A stretch of 64,000 nucleotides of DNA from contig NZ_JAANYN010000005.1 in assembly GCF_011290685.1 (NCBI RefSeq), positions 477,194-541,193 of the forward strand. Direction: 5' to 3'. This DNA comes from Cyclobacterium plantarum (GTDB taxonomy: Bacteria > Bacteroidota > Bacteroidia > Cytophagales > Cyclobacteriaceae). Both the position numbers and the translations under genes were made by a program. Shown here one piece after another: positions 53,706 to 63,489 of this stretch (the stretch's first letter is position 1; each line of letters starts with the position of its first letter). Under the pieces are notes generated by a model. It was not told the origin of the DNA. It ran no database searches and worked only from the letters and a program-made list of their open reading frames with translations.

Positions 53706-54084
53706 CGCATGGTTGTTAGTCATCCCAGTGTGTGACGGCTACGTCATGCTCGATTTCATCTGTTAATAATTTGTTTTTATTAGGTCATACCATGTCCCGG
53801 ACCAAAGCGCGGGGAAGCCTGAACCGAACTTGTTTCGGGGATTTTTTTAGTGGAAGTTTCGCATTTTGGATAATCATTGCTTTAGGTGTCCCTTGGGTTA
53901 GGCTCGACTTCATTAGGCAAATATAACCGGAACCTTTAAAAAGCACCTATAACTATTATAATTCATTTATTGTTAATGTCCATGCAGGAAAAATGAAAAA
54001 CGAATAAAATAGGTCGTTACTTACATTTTTATTTCAATGGCCATATAAAATGCTCATTGGAAGGTTCTTCAGTGATGAAAAGCT
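53706..54084. other. Gene-free stretch between methyltransferase and efflux operon
   Basis: About 380 bases with no gene that I can support. It holds the upstream part of the leader element, a short TGACG-GCTA-CGTCA hairpin (53732-53745), and a weak CCGAAC/TTTCGG stem followed by a T-run near 53819-53847. The last 110 bases are AT-rich and lead into the efflux promoter. Confidence 0.5.
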
Positions 54085-54092
54085 TATATTTG
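54085..54092 (+). promoter_or_regulatory. Putative -7 motif TATATTTG of the efflux operon
   Basis: An exact TAnnTTTG match 20 bases before the ATG of the HlyD-like gene. No TTG lies at the best spacing upstream, so only the -7 half supports it. Confidence 0.45.
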
Positions 54093-54112
54093 TATAATTA
54101 AATTAATATATA

Positions 54113-55462
54113 ATGAAAAAGAATCTAATATATGTTGCGATTGGTAGTGTGGTCGTAATCGGAGCTTTATATTTTTTCTTTGCCTCCGGAAGTGCCGGAG
54201 TAGAGAATAATATTCTGGCCAATGTGAATAAGGGAGAGTTTAGGGTAGAGATCACCACTTCAGGTGAATTGGAAGCACTTCGCTCTGTTCAGGTTTTTGG
54301 CCCGGCAGAAGCCAGGAGATTTCGAATAGGAAACTTTACCATAGACAAGATGGTGGATGAAGGTACAGTAGTCAAAAAAGGAGATTTTATCTGCTCCATT
54401 GATAAAACTGAACTTTTTGGCCGATTGGAAGACCGAAGGCTTGATCTGGAGCAAACCAAAGCACAATATGAGCAGATTCAATTGGATACTTCCCTAAACC
54501 TGCGGGTGGAAAGAGACAATATTCTCAACCAGGAATACATCGTTCAGGAACAGGAATTGATTCTGGAACAATCCCAGTTTGAGCCACCTGCTATTATCAA
54601 GCAGAATGAGTACAATGTAGAGAAAGCAAAACGAGAGTTGGATCAGGCAAGGGAACGGTACAGGATTAAATCCCTGCAGGAAAAAGCCAGAATGCTGGAA
54701 ATAGCCGCCAAATTAAGGGAGGATCAGCTGGAAGTAGACCAGATGGTAGAGGTATTGGATAAATTTGTTGTGACGGCCCCACAGGATGGTATGGTCATTT
54801 ATGTTGATTACAGGGGAAGTAAAGTGAAAGAAGGATCTCAGATCAGTACCTGGAATCCTGTAGTGGCCACTTTGCCAGACCTTTCTACCATGCAAAGTAT
54901 TACCTATGTAAATGAAGTGGATATCAGAAGGGTAAAAGTCGGACAAAGGGTAGAATTGGGAATGGATGCTTTTCCTGATAAGAAATATACAGGGGAAGTG
55001 ACCAAGGTTGCCAATGTGGGTCAGCAAAGACCCAACTCCGATGCCAAAGTTTTTGAAGTAATTATCGAAGTAAATGAAAGTGATCCCATGCTAAGGCCGT
55101 CCATGACCTCCAGTAATGCCATTATAGCAGATCAACTTAATGATGTAATATATGTGCCTTTGGAAGCCGTCAATGTTGAAAATGACAGTATCAATTACGT
55201 ATACCTACGGAATGGGGTTAAACAGGAAGTATTGTTGGGATTAACCAACGCCAATGATGTAGTTATTGAAAAAGGATTAAATGAGGGGGACTATGTTTAT
55301 TTAAATACCCCTGATTGGGGAGAAAATCTCGCTGTAAATTTATTGGAAGAGTTAAATGGGAAAAGAAATCAGGATAGTCAGGAGGAGGAAGAGCCGATAG
55401 CAGCGGCTAATTCTTCCTCTTCCTCTACTTCTCGTTCTGTATCAAAGAATTCCACGCCTTGA
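54113..55462 (+). CDS. HlyD/MacA-family efflux periplasmic adaptor
   Basis: A 449-residue membrane-fusion protein: N-terminal membrane anchor (LIYVAIGSVVVIGALYFFF), a barrel-sandwich first half with TTSGELEALRSVQVFGP, a long coiled-coil hairpin (about 100-215, rich in Glu, Gln and Lys), second lipoyl half with VVTAPQDGMVIYVDYRG, and beta-barrel and membrane-proximal domains. The last 25 residues are acidic and then Ser-rich, likely disordered. It should connect the MacB-like permease to the TolC-like channel encoded next, 43 bases on. Confidence 0.9.
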   Translation: MKKNLIYVAIGSVVVIGALYFFFASGSAGVENNILANVNKGEFRVEITTSGELEALRSVQVFGPAEARRFRIGNFTIDKMVDEGTVVKKGDFICSIDKTELFGRLEDRRLDLEQTKAQYEQIQLDTSLNLRVERDNILNQEYIVQEQELILEQSQFEPPAIIKQNEYNVEKAKRELDQARERYRIKSLQEKARMLEIAAKLREDQLEVDQMVEVLDKFVVTAPQDGMVIYVDYRGSKVKEGSQISTWNPVVATLPDLSTMQSITYVNEVDIRRVKVGQRVELGMDAFPDKKYTGEVTKVANVGQQRPNSDAKVFEVIIEVNESDPMLRPSMTSSNAIIADQLNDVIYVPLEAVNVENDSINYVYLRNGVKQEVLLGLTNANDVVIEKGLNEGDYVYLNTPDWGENLAVNLLEELNGKRNQDSQEEEEPIAAANSSSSSTSRSVSKNSTP

Positions 55463-55505
55463 TTTTCAGTTTGTAAAAGACTGGATTCAAAAATTCTAGA
55501 AAAAT

Positions 55506-56819
55506 ATGTTTAATGAAAGGCTGTTGGCCAACTTCTACATCGCATTTGAAGCGGTTTTGGCCAATAAGGTACGCTCATTGCTTACGGCTTTGGGGATCAT
55601 TTTTGGTGTTGCGGCCGTGATTGCCATGCTGGCCATAGGCACCGGGGCACAGCAAGAGATCATGGAACAGATCAAACTTGTGGGTGTGAACAACATCGTG
55701 ATCGAACCCGTGGTCGAGCAGACGGAGGAAAAATTAGATGAAAACAGCAATCTGGAGAGGGAAAAAAGTAAATTTTCCCCTGGGCTCAAGCTAGATGATG
55801 CGGAGGCAATTCGTAAAGTTATCCCCGGAGTCAATAGAATCAGTCCCGAAATAGTATTGGATACGTATATTGTCAAGAGTGGGGTCAGAAGGTCCGCCAA
55901 ATTGGTCGGTGTGAATCCAGCCTATTTCGAAGTCCTTGATTTTGAGTTGAGGGAGGGGAAAATGTTTAGCGAAAAGAATCTGATCAAAGGGGACCCTGTT
56001 TGTATTATTGGAAGAAATGTAGCGGCCAGGTTTTTCCCCAATCAAAACCCCATTGGGGAGATGTTGAAAAGTGGCAATCAATGGTTGGAAGTGGTTGGTA
56101 TTCTGGAAGAGAGGATTGTTTCGGAGTCAAGTATTTCCAAATTGGGGATCCGGGATTTTAACATGGATGTGTACATACCTATTCAGACCATGTTGATCCG
56201 GTATAAAAACAGGGATCTGGTAACCGAAGCCCGTCTGAATGATGATGACAGTGGCGGGTCCAGAAATTACCACCAAATAGACAAAATGGTTGTTCAGGTT
56301 GCTGAAAGTGAACTGCTCAATCCCACCGCAGAGGTTTTGGCCAAGATGCTGGAGCGGAGACATTTTAATGTGGTAGATTTTGAGATCACCATTCCTGAAT
56401 TATTGCTGAAGCAACAACAACGCACCCAAAATATCTTTAATATTGTTTTAGGAGCCATCGCAGGCATTTCTTTACTGGTAGGGGGAATAGGCATCATGAA
56501 CATCATGCTGGCTTCTGTGATGGAAAGAATAAAAGAAATCGGCCTAAGGCTTTCGTTGGGAGCAAAAAAGAACGATATTGTGAATCAGTTTCTATTTGAA
56601 TCCATTATGATCAGTGTTTCCGGCGGCTTAATAGGTGTGATTTTGGGCATAGTGTTGGCCCATTTGGTTTCTACTTTTGCCGATTTCCCTACTGTAATTA
56701 CCCTGAGTTCCATTGTATTGTCCTTTGGAGTGGCAGCCACAGTAGGTTTGGTTTTTGGTATCACCCCAGCCAAAAGAGCCGCCAGTCAGGATCCGATAAC
56801 ATCTTTACGCTATGAATAA
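55506..56819 (+). CDS. MacB-like ABC transporter permease
   Basis: A 437-residue permease. TM1 is at about 20-42 within ANKVRSLLTALGIIFGVAAVIAMLAIGTGAQQEI, the typical MacB_PCD opening. The periplasmic core domain spans about 45-300, and the FtsX-like domain with three helices fills about 310-430 (GAIAGISLLVGGIGIMNIMLASV, GLRLSLGAKKNDI with its coupling helix, GITPAKRAASQDPI). There is no nucleotide-binding domain in the protein and no separate ATPase gene beside it. The stop overlaps the TolC-like gene by 8 bases. Confidence 0.92.
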   Translation: MFNERLLANFYIAFEAVLANKVRSLLTALGIIFGVAAVIAMLAIGTGAQQEIMEQIKLVGVNNIVIEPVVEQTEEKLDENSNLEREKSKFSPGLKLDDAEAIRKVIPGVNRISPEIVLDTYIVKSGVRRSAKLVGVNPAYFEVLDFELREGKMFSEKNLIKGDPVCIIGRNVAARFFPNQNPIGEMLKSGNQWLEVVGILEERIVSESSISKLGIRDFNMDVYIPIQTMLIRYKNRDLVTEARLNDDDSGGSRNYHQIDKMVVQVAESELLNPTAEVLAKMLERRHFNVVDFEITIPELLLKQQQRTQNIFNIVLGAIAGISLLVGGIGIMNIMLASVMERIKEIGLRLSLGAKKNDIVNQFLFESIMISVSGGLIGVILGIVLAHLVSTFADFPTVITLSSIVLSFGVAATVGLVFGITPAKRAASQDPITSLRYE

Positions 56820-58302
56820 AACCGCTACGCTATTTCTGGCCATGATATTTTTTCTGGCCATTTTTTCGGTGCAAGGTCAGGAGACCGTAAGCTATACCCT
56901 TGAAGATATTATTGCACGGGCGAAGGGCCAATCCCCTGCCGCTCTGCGGGCTGATACCCGAAGGGAGAACCGCTACTGGTTTTATCGGCTGTATCAGTCC
57001 AATTTTAACCCCCAGCTGCGTCTTGAAGGCACACTCCCGCAATACTCTCAGGCATTTAACAATGTCACCCAACCTGATGGCACGATCGAATTCAGAGAGG
57101 TAAGACAGAACCTGGTGGATCTGGAATTGGGCCTCAGGCAGGTAATCAGCCCTACAGGAGGAATCATTTCGGTAAACAGTTCTACCAATAGGTTTGATAA
57201 TTTCCTGGCAGCCGATGGTTCCAATCAAACCCGTTGGAGTGGGGTACCTGTAAATATACGGTTGAACCAACCTATATTTGCCTATAATCCCTACAAATGG
57301 GATAGGAAGATAGAGCCGATCCGTTTTGAAGAAAGTAAAAGGGAATTTGTGGAGGAAATGGAGGACATCAGCCAGTTCGTTGCTGAAATGTTTTTTGATT
57401 TTTTAGTGGCCCAGGTCAACCTGGATATTGCTACCAAGAACCTGGCCAATTCCGAAGCCATACTTCAAATCGAAAGGGGCAGGTACAATATAGGAACCAC
57501 CTATGAGGACAAGCTATTGCAAGTGGAATTGCAGGTGTTAAAAGCCAAACAAGGGGTGGCCCAGGCCAGATTGGATATGGAAGCTCGTTCACTAAGACTA
57601 AAATCCTATATAGGACTGAATGAAACCGTCAGCTTAAATCTGGCGCTTCCAGATGATATCCCCGAATTTGATGTCAATGTGGAGGATGCCATAGAGTATG
57701 CTTTTCAAAATCGGTCAGACGCCATCGGGTTTGACAGACAACGCCTTGAGGCACAGGCTGAGGTGGCGCAGGCCCGAGGTGACCGGTTTCAAATGAACCT
57801 GAATGCCAGTTATGGATATAATAAGGCCGCTTTGATGTGGGGAGAAATATACAACAACCCCAATACCCAGGCTTTGGTCAATCTAAGTATTCAGGTTCCC
57901 ATTTTAGATTGGGGCAGAAACAAGGCCAGGATGAGTATTGCAAGATCCAACCAAAAATTAACAGAGTTTGAAATTGACCAGGAAATCATCAATTTTGAAC
58001 AGGAAATTTTCACCAGGGTTCGGAATTTTATCATGTTAAAAGACCGGCTGGAAATCACCAAAGCCTCGGATGAAGTAGCTGAAAAGAGGTACGAGATTTC
58101 CTTCCGCAGGTATCAGAGTGGGAATGTATCCATTACAGACCTGGGCATTGCCCAGGAGGACAAAGATATCAACAGAAGGCAATATATTGAATCTTTAAGG
58201 GATTACTGGACAGCTTATTATGAACTCAGGAGACTTACGCTCTATGATTTTGAGAACCAGCAATTGCTGTATACACCGGAGATGAGTTTCCAGGAAGAGT
58301 AA
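56812..58302 (+). CDS. TolC-family outer-membrane efflux protein
   Basis: A 496-residue protein with a signal peptide (TATLFLAMIFFLAIFSVQGQ) and two long helical-hairpin repeats characteristic of outer-membrane factors: TLEDIIARAKGQSPAALRADTRREN at the front, FLVAQVNLDIATKNLANSEAILQIERGRYNIGTT (first hairpin) and RYEISFRRYQSGNVSITDLGIAQEDKDI (second). It would form the trimeric exit duct for the HlyD and MacB-like proteins. The start overlaps the permease gene by 8 bases, so the three are translated together. Confidence 0.9.
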   Translation: MNKTATLFLAMIFFLAIFSVQGQETVSYTLEDIIARAKGQSPAALRADTRRENRYWFYRLYQSNFNPQLRLEGTLPQYSQAFNNVTQPDGTIEFREVRQNLVDLELGLRQVISPTGGIISVNSSTNRFDNFLAADGSNQTRWSGVPVNIRLNQPIFAYNPYKWDRKIEPIRFEESKREFVEEMEDISQFVAEMFFDFLVAQVNLDIATKNLANSEAILQIERGRYNIGTTYEDKLLQVELQVLKAKQGVAQARLDMEARSLRLKSYIGLNETVSLNLALPDDIPEFDVNVEDAIEYAFQNRSDAIGFDRQRLEAQAEVAQARGDRFQMNLNASYGYNKAALMWGEIYNNPNTQALVNLSIQVPILDWGRNKARMSIARSNQKLTEFEIDQEIINFEQEIFTRVRNFIMLKDRLEITKASDEVAEKRYEISFRRYQSGNVSITDLGIAQEDKDINRRQYIESLRDYWTAYYELRRLTLYDFENQQLLYTPEMSFQEE

Positions 58303-58316
58303 TTTGTAAATCAGGT

Positions 58317-58769
58317 TTAATGTGGCCAGGGCCGGGTAATTCTTTCCTTGATGTAGGCTTTATAGGAATTGCCCAGACAGTAGATTCCTGCCCCAAACAG
58401 CAGGCTAATGTGGAAAAGTCCGTTATTATATATTCCAAAAATGGAATTTAAAGCAACAATAAAAGAGTCTGTCTGCAATACGTTATCCCTTACCCAGCCG
58501 ATGGAAAATACTATTCTGATAAAGATCGACAATATGGCCAGGATCCCTCCTGCCAATCCAAATAGGGGCCTTTTATAGTGTATCAGCAAGCCAAAAGCTG
58601 CAAAGGTTTCAATTCCAGCCAGTAAAATGGCCCAGAAAAGATTGTATTCCAGAGCACCGATTAATTTTAACTTCGTGAACCCACCAAATAAAAGCAGACA
58701 TGCCAGGGAAATCCTGATGATATGACCGCCTATACTTTCAGTCTTAAGATATTTCAAAAATTTTTCCAC
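58317..58769 (-). CDS. Small four-helix membrane protein, DoxX/DUF417-like
   Basis: A 150-residue protein with four predicted membrane helices (about 17-35, 42-62, 70-92, 110-135). IIRISLACLLLFGGFTKLK resembles the first helix of DoxX/DUF417-type proteins, and RPLFGLAGGILAILSIFIRIVFSI the third. I do not recognise a catalytic motif, and the family call is tentative. It converges on the TolC-like gene with 14 bases between stops and has no operon partner. Confidence 0.6.
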   Translation of the reverse strand: MEKFLKYLKTESIGGHIIRISLACLLLFGGFTKLKLIGALEYNLFWAILLAGIETFAAFGLLIHYKRPLFGLAGGILAILSIFIRIVFSIGWVRDNVLQTDSFIVALNSIFGIYNNGLFHISLLFGAGIYCLGNSYKAYIKERITRPWPH

Positions 58770-58994
58770 CCTTCAATTTAAGAATTAAACCCAAATAATG
58801 CTTAATGAAAGCGTAAAAACTCAAAAATAGGACCAAAGGCCCATAAGCGACATGCCTTTTTTTGGGAAAGGATTTTCTGCTTAAAGAATATGTTATCCCT
58901 TACTTTCCCAACTCCTGATGTAGCTCTTCTGAGGATGGTTATATCCGGAGAGTTTGAGAATGGTTTTTTATTTAATCGGGTTGACTGTTTTGCA

Positions 58995-60446
58995 TTAAAA
59001 TTCCGCATTACCTGGTGTCCTGGGGAACGGAATCACATCCCTTATATTTCCCATGCCTGTAACAAACTGTACCAGGCGCTCAAAACCCAGCCCAAATCCT
59101 GCATGGGGGGTAGTCCCGAACCTGCGCGTATCCAGGTACCACCACAACTCTTCCTGACTGATGCCAAGTTCATCCATTCTTTCGGTGAGTTTGTCAAGTC
59201 TTTCTTCCCTTTGGGAGCCGCCTACAATTTCACCAATCCCTGGAAAAAGTATGTCCATAGCGGCAACGGTTTTCCCATCTTCATTCTGTTTCATGTAGAA
59301 TGATTTTATGGCTTTAGGATAATCTGAAATGATGACCGGCTTTTTAAAGTGTTTTTCCACGAGATACCTTTCGTGTTCGGACTGAAGATCGGTTCCCCAA
59401 TCGACTATGGGAAAGGAGAATTTCTTCTTTTTATTGGGTTTGGAATTTTTAAGGATTTCAAAGGCTTCCGTATAGCTGATTCTGACAAATTCATTTTGGG
59501 TCACGAATTCCAGTCTTTGCAACAGACCCATTTCGCTCCTCAATTCAGCTTTTTTCTCTTTTTCCTCTTCTGCAGCCCGGTTGTCAAGAAAAGCCAGGTC
59601 ATCTTTACAATTTTCAAGTGCAAATTGAATGATATATTGAAGGAAATCCTCAGCCAGATCCTGATTGTCCTCAGCATCATAGAAAGCCATTTCCGGTTCT
59701 ATCATCCAGAATTCAGCCAGGTGGCGGGTAGTATTGGAATTTTCGGCTCTGAAAGTAGGGCCGAAGGTGTAAATCTCTGAAAGGGCCAGGGCGGCCAATT
59801 CGCCCTCAAGTTGTCCGGAGACCGTAAGATTTGTTGCCCTTTCAAAAAAGTCCTCCCCGAAATTGATGTTATTGTGTTCATCCCTGGGAGGGTTTTTAAG
59901 GTCAAGGGTGGTTACCTGAAAAGTTTCTCCTGCCCCTTCGGCATCAGATGCGGTGATGATTGGGGTATGCATGTAAAAGAATCCTTTTTCATGAAAATAA
60001 CGGTGCACGGCAAAGGCCAGGTGGTGCCTGATTCTGAATATGGCACCAAAAGTATTTGTCCTTACTCTCAAATGGGCATTTTCTCTCAGAAATTCCAGGG
60101 AATGTTTTTTGGGTTGAATGGGGAATTTCTCGGGGTCTGCTTCTCCCAGAATTTCTATCTGATCGGCCTGTATTTCAGTTTGCTGTCCTGATCCCTGGGA
60201 AGATACAATGGAACCACTGACTTTAATGCAGGCACCTGTGTTTGCTTTTTTTAATATATCTTCACTGATTTTTTCCGGATCCGCCACCACCTGGTAATTT
60301 TGTATGCAGGAACCATCATTCAGGGCAATAAAAGTTACATGCTTGTTGCTTCTTCTGGACCTTACCCATCCCATTATAGTTGATTTTTCGCCTGCTGAAG
60401 CGCTTTCCAGCAAATATTTTATTTTGATCCGCTTGTTAAATGCCAT
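58995..60446 (-). CDS. asnS: Asparaginyl-tRNA synthetase
   Basis: A 483-residue class IIb synthetase. The OB-fold anticodon-binding domain (about 10-115) opens with [23 protein letters not shown]. Class II motif 1/2 residues include [37 protein letters not shown] and [21 protein letters not shown]; motif 3 is [34 protein letters not shown] at the end. The SDAEGAGE and GDxFF-less insert pattern fits AsnS more than AspS. It stands alone, divergent from rpoN. Confidence 0.95.
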   Translation of the reverse strand: MAFNKRIKIKYLLESASAGEKSTIMGWVRSRRSNKHVTFIALNDGSCIQNYQVVADPEKISEDILKKANTGACIKVSGSIVSSQGSGQQTEIQADQIEILGEADPEKFPIQPKKHSLEFLRENAHLRVRTNTFGAIFRIRHHLAFAVHRYFHEKGFFYMHTPIITASDAEGAGETFQVTTLDLKNPPRDEHNNINFGEDFFERATNLTVSGQLEGELAALALSEIYTFGPTFRAENSNTTRHLAEFWMIEPEMAFYDAEDNQDLAEDFLQYIIQFALENCKDDLAFLDNRAAEEEKEKKAELRSEMGLLQRLEFVTQNEFVRISYTEAFEILKNSKPNKKKKFSFPIVDWGTDLQSEHERYLVEKHFKKPVIISDYPKAIKSFYMKQNEDGKTVAAMDILFPGIGEIVGGSQREERLDKLTERMDELGISQEELWWYLDTRRFGTTPHAGFGLGFERLVQFVTGMGNIRDVIPFPRTPGNAEF

Positions 60447-60549
60447 GTCTGATTTTTCTTTTAAAATAAACTACCTAAAAGGATACTTATAAAGTGAATG
60501 CAAAAAAACGATATAATAAGCTTTTTATCAAAATTTTGATCTTATTTCC

Positions 60550-60557
60550 TAAATTTG
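60550..60557 (+). promoter_or_regulatory. Putative -7 motif TAAATTTG of rpoN
   Basis: TAAATTTG matches TAnnTTTG, 68 bases before the rpoN ATG. A TTTTG lies 11 bases upstream, too close for the usual spacing, so confidence is modest. Confidence 0.4.
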
Positions 60558-60624
60558 AGAATTCAAAGGAATTTGAGGCAAAACAATAAGCTCAAATATA
60601 AACCAACATTAGGTTAACAAATAT

Positions 60625-62079
60625 ATGCAGAAACTGAATTTAAGTCAGATCCTATCTCAAAAACTGTCTCCCCAACAGATACAGTTTATCAAACTTCTTC
60701 AGGTTCCCACCGCTGAGTTGGAAACCCGTATTGAAGAAGAATTAGAGATTAATCCAGCATTGGAAGAGGGAAAGGAAGTAGACTCCGACGATCAGGCCGA
60801 TGATTTTCAGGATTCCGCTGAGAATTCAGAGGTAAAAGAGGATAAAGACATAAATATTGAGGAGTATCTGAATGAAGAGTATGGTGGGTATAAGATGCAG
60901 GGAGATGGCAATTATTCCAATGATGAAGAAGAACGGGATATGCCACTTTCCAGCTACTCTTCTCTTCATGAGCAACTGCTTTCCCAGCTCAATTTTTTAA
61001 AATTAGATGAGACGCAACGCATTATCGGTAAACAGCTGATTGGAAGCATAGAGAATGATGGATACATCAGGAGAAGTCTTGAGGCCATTATCAATGACCT
61101 GGCTTTCAGCCAGAATGTGGAGACAGACCTGGATGAAATCGAAGAAATACTGATTAAGATCCAGGGTTTTGAACCTCCTGGTATTGCTGCCAGAAATTTG
61201 CAGGAATGCCTGATCATCCAATTGGAACGCAGGGAAGATCCCCATGAACCTTTGGTCCAGAAGGCAGTTTTTATTGTACAGCATTGTTTTGAGGAGTTTA
61301 CCAAAAAGCATTACGATAAAATATTAAAAAAGGCAGGGATAGACGAGGAAGAACTCAAGGAGGTCATTCATTTGATTACCAGGTTGAATCCCAAACCCGG
61401 AGGGATCTCGGACGGCATGGTCCGGAATCATTATGTGATTCCCGATTTTATACTGACCAATATCAATGGGAAGTTAGAAATTACCCTGAATTCCAAAAAT
61501 GCACCAGAATTGAAGGTAAGCCGGTCTTATTCAGAAATGTTTAACGCATACGATAAAAGTAATAAGAAAGATAAAAAGCTAAAGGAAACCGTCAGCTTTG
61601 TGAAGCAGAAACTGGATTCGGCCAAGTGGTTTATTGATGCCATCAAACAGCGGCAACAAACCCTGATGAAAACCATGCAAGCCATTTTGGATTACCAGCA
61701 AGAATTTTTCGTGGATGGAGATGAAACCAAATTGCGCCCCATGATTTTAAAGGATATTGCTGAGCGAATTGATATGGATATATCCACCGTGTCGAGGGTA
61801 GCGAACAGCAAGTCCATACAAACAGAGTTTGGTGTATTTCCACTAAAGTATTTCTTTTCGGAAGGTATTGCAACTGACGGAGGAGAAGACGTCAGTAACC
61901 GGGAGGTGAAGAGCGTACTCAATAAAATGGTGGAAGAAGAGGACAAAAGAAAACCGCTTTCCGATGACAAGCTGGTTAAATTATTAAATCAAAAAGGTTA
62001 TAATATTGCCCGACGAACAGTGGCCAAATACAGGGAACAATTGCAGATTCCCGTTGCAAGGCTTAGAAAGGAGTTATAG
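60625..62079 (+). CDS. rpoN: RNA polymerase sigma-54 factor
   Basis: A 484-residue sigma-54. Region I is the Gln/Leu-rich opening (LSQILSQKLSPQQIQFIKLLQ), region II is acidic (about 45-110), the core-binding domain follows, and the C-terminal DNA-binding part has DISTVSRVANSKSIQTEFGVFPLKYFFSEG and the RpoN box ARRTVAKYRE at about 462-471. It needs an AAA+ activator and reads -24/-12 promoters. A PAP2-like membrane protein gene follows with a one-base stop-start overlap. Confidence 0.96.
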   Translation: MQKLNLSQILSQKLSPQQIQFIKLLQVPTAELETRIEEELEINPALEEGKEVDSDDQADDFQDSAENSEVKEDKDINIEEYLNEEYGGYKMQGDGNYSNDEEERDMPLSSYSSLHEQLLSQLNFLKLDETQRIIGKQLIGSIENDGYIRRSLEAIINDLAFSQNVETDLDEIEEILIKIQGFEPPGIAARNLQECLIIQLERREDPHEPLVQKAVFIVQHCFEEFTKKHYDKILKKAGIDEEELKEVIHLITRLNPKPGGISDGMVRNHYVIPDFILTNINGKLEITLNSKNAPELKVSRSYSEMFNAYDKSNKKDKKLKETVSFVKQKLDSAKWFIDAIKQRQQTLMKTMQAILDYQQEFFVDGDETKLRPMILKDIAERIDMDISTVSRVANSKSIQTEFGVFPLKYFFSEGIATDGGEDVSNREVKSVLNKMVEEEDKRKPLSDDKLVKLLNQKGYNIARRTVAKYREQLQIPVARLRKEL

Positions 62080-62702
62080 TGTATAGAAAATTGGCAATAG
62101 GGATTTCTGTGGTTTTTCAGCCTCTATTGATCCCCTCATTAATGGTCGTTACTTTATTTTATATTGTACCTGAAGCAACTGTGGTACCTCATGCAGCCAA
62201 ATGGTCAATTTTACTGCTTATTTGCTTTGCCACTTTTCTGGTGCCGCTTCTGGGTTTATTGGGCATGAGGTTTTCTGATACCATACAGAGTTTTCATCTT
62301 TCAGACCAAAAAGAGCGGTTGGTACCTTTTGGTCTTGTGGCCATATTTTATTGTATGACTGCAGGATTCTTTTATTGGAAGCTTAATATTGATGAGCTTT
62401 TGATAACGACCCTGGGTATGGTCACTTTTTGCCTGGTGGCTTTGACCTTGGTCACTGTTTTTTGGAAAATCAGTGCACATCAGACAGCCATGGGAGGTTG
62501 GGTAGCTTTAGTGGCGGTCTTGTCCATGAAATTTTATTCGGCGCCGATGTTTTATTATTTATTAATGATCATTTCCATCAGCGGTCTGGTGGGGACTTCC
62601 AGGTTATACCTCAATGCACATAAGCCAGGAGAAGTCTATGCTGGTTTTGGTTTGGGTTTTGCTATTAATTTTTTTGCTTATTACTCTATTTTACTGGCAT
62701 AA
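62079..62702 (+). CDS. PAP2-like membrane protein
   Basis: A 207-residue protein with about six membrane helices. KISAHQTAMGGWVALVAVL and GTSRLYLNAHKPGEVYAGFGLGF resemble the second and third phosphatase motifs of the PAP2 superfamily (His in each), while a clear first KxxxxxxRP motif is not seen, so it may be inactive or act differently. It starts at GTG (TAGTG overlap with the rpoN stop) with a strong AGGAG ribosome site 6 bases before. It ends at a terminator hairpin. Confidence 0.75.
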   Translation: MYRKLAIGISVVFQPLLIPSLMVVTLFYIVPEATVVPHAAKWSILLLICFATFLVPLLGLLGMRFSDTIQSFHLSDQKERLVPFGLVAIFYCMTAGFFYWKLNIDELLITTLGMVTFCLVALTLVTVFWKISAHQTAMGGWVALVAVLSMKFYSAPMFYYLLMIISISGLVGTSRLYLNAHKPGEVYAGFGLGFAINFFAYYSILLA

Positions 62703-62704
62703 AA

Positions 62705-62732
62705 AAAAGCAGGTTTTGACAAACCTGCTTTT
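62705..62732. terminator. Bidirectional rho-independent terminator
   Basis: AAAAGCAGGTTT (62705-62716) pairs perfectly with AAACCTGCTTTT (62721-62732) over a TGAC loop, with A- and T-runs on the two sides. It serves both the rpoN operon and the convergent outer-membrane protein gene. Confidence 0.9.
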
Positions 62733-62754
62733 GTTAAAAGATTTTCGTTCAGCA

Positions 62755-63489
62755 TTAAAACAAAGCTACAGAGACACCAAAATTAAATTGAGAAGCTTCT
62801 GTACCAAAAGGACCACTTTCTTCTTCAAACAAAGCATTCAATCCATAATAAGCCCAAAGGTTAAATCCGGGAAATCCCAGTCTGGTGTAGGCACCATATC
62901 TGATGGGACTCAATCCGTATTCCCGGCTATTTTTCACTTTTTGGCTCAGGCCCTCACTATCCGTTACCCCGATTTTGGAGTGGGCATTGTATAAAAACCC
63001 AAATTTACCACCTATAGCTACCCTGAAGCCACTGTTGTAATCACTTTTATTGGCATGATACCTGAATTCAATTGGAATATCAAGGTAATTGATGGCCATG
63101 GTATTGGTTTCTACCCGGATATTTTCTCCATAGATCTCTGATATTGGAACCAACTGACTGGAGTTCGGTCCTTTAGCGGGATCCGGGATAAGGGTCAGGT
63201 TGTCCTGAAATGCCAGCTTTTCCAATCCAAAACCTATTCCGGGATTAAATGTGAATCCTGAATTTGCACCAATTGGCAATTGAGTTTGGTAGTATATGTT
63301 TACCACCCGAGAAGCAATGAACCTGGTATTCAGTTCATCGGGCCGGTTATTCAGCATATTGAACCCAAAATCCAAAAACAAATCACCTTTTATGTTGGGT
63401 CTCCCTCCTATAGGAGTTCTTTCTTTCTCCTGAGCCTGCAGTTGAAAAGTGAATAGTAAAATAAAGGATATTATGGTAAGTCTTTTCAT
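62755..63489 (-). CDS. Outer-membrane beta-barrel protein
   Basis: A 244-residue barrel with a signal peptide (MKRLTIISFILLFTFQLQAQ). Strands alternate clearly: GDLFLDFGFNML, GFTFNPGIGFGLEKL, YLDIPIEFRYHA, GFRVAIGGKFGFLY, and the protein ends in QFNFGVSVALF with a terminal Phe as required for BamA-dependent assembly. No ligand is evident. Its leader matches that of the methyltransferase at 53668, and a perfect 17-bp inverted repeat lies 41 bases before the ATG. Confidence 0.8.
   Translation of the reverse strand: MKRLTIISFILLFTFQLQAQEKERTPIGGRPNIKGDLFLDFGFNMLNNRPDELNTRFIASRVVNIYYQTQLPIGANSGFTFNPGIGFGLEKLAFQDNLTLIPDPAKGPNSSQLVPISEIYGENIRVETNTMAINYLDIPIEFRYHANKSDYNSGFRVAIGGKFGFLYNAHSKIGVTDSEGLSQKVKNSREYGLSPIRYGAYTRLGFPGFNLWAYYGLNALFEEESGPFGTEASQFNFGVSVALF

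Noticed and set aside
53669..53710. 14 extra N-terminal residues for the zinc-ribbon methyltransferase
   Set aside because: The bases match the non-coding leader of another gene at 63490, so they are more likely upstream sequence than coding.
53819..53847. Possible terminator (CCGAAC/TTTCGG plus T-run)
   Set aside because: Short stem, and no plus-strand gene lies upstream to terminate.
53732..53926. 64-codon plus-strand frame in the spacer before the efflux operon
   Set aside because: Odd composition, no signal or domain, overlaps the leader element of the minus-strand gene; probably chance.
58802..59008. 68-codon minus-strand frame overlapping the asnS end
   Set aside because: Basic, low-quality sequence that overlaps the conserved C-terminus of asnS; no support.
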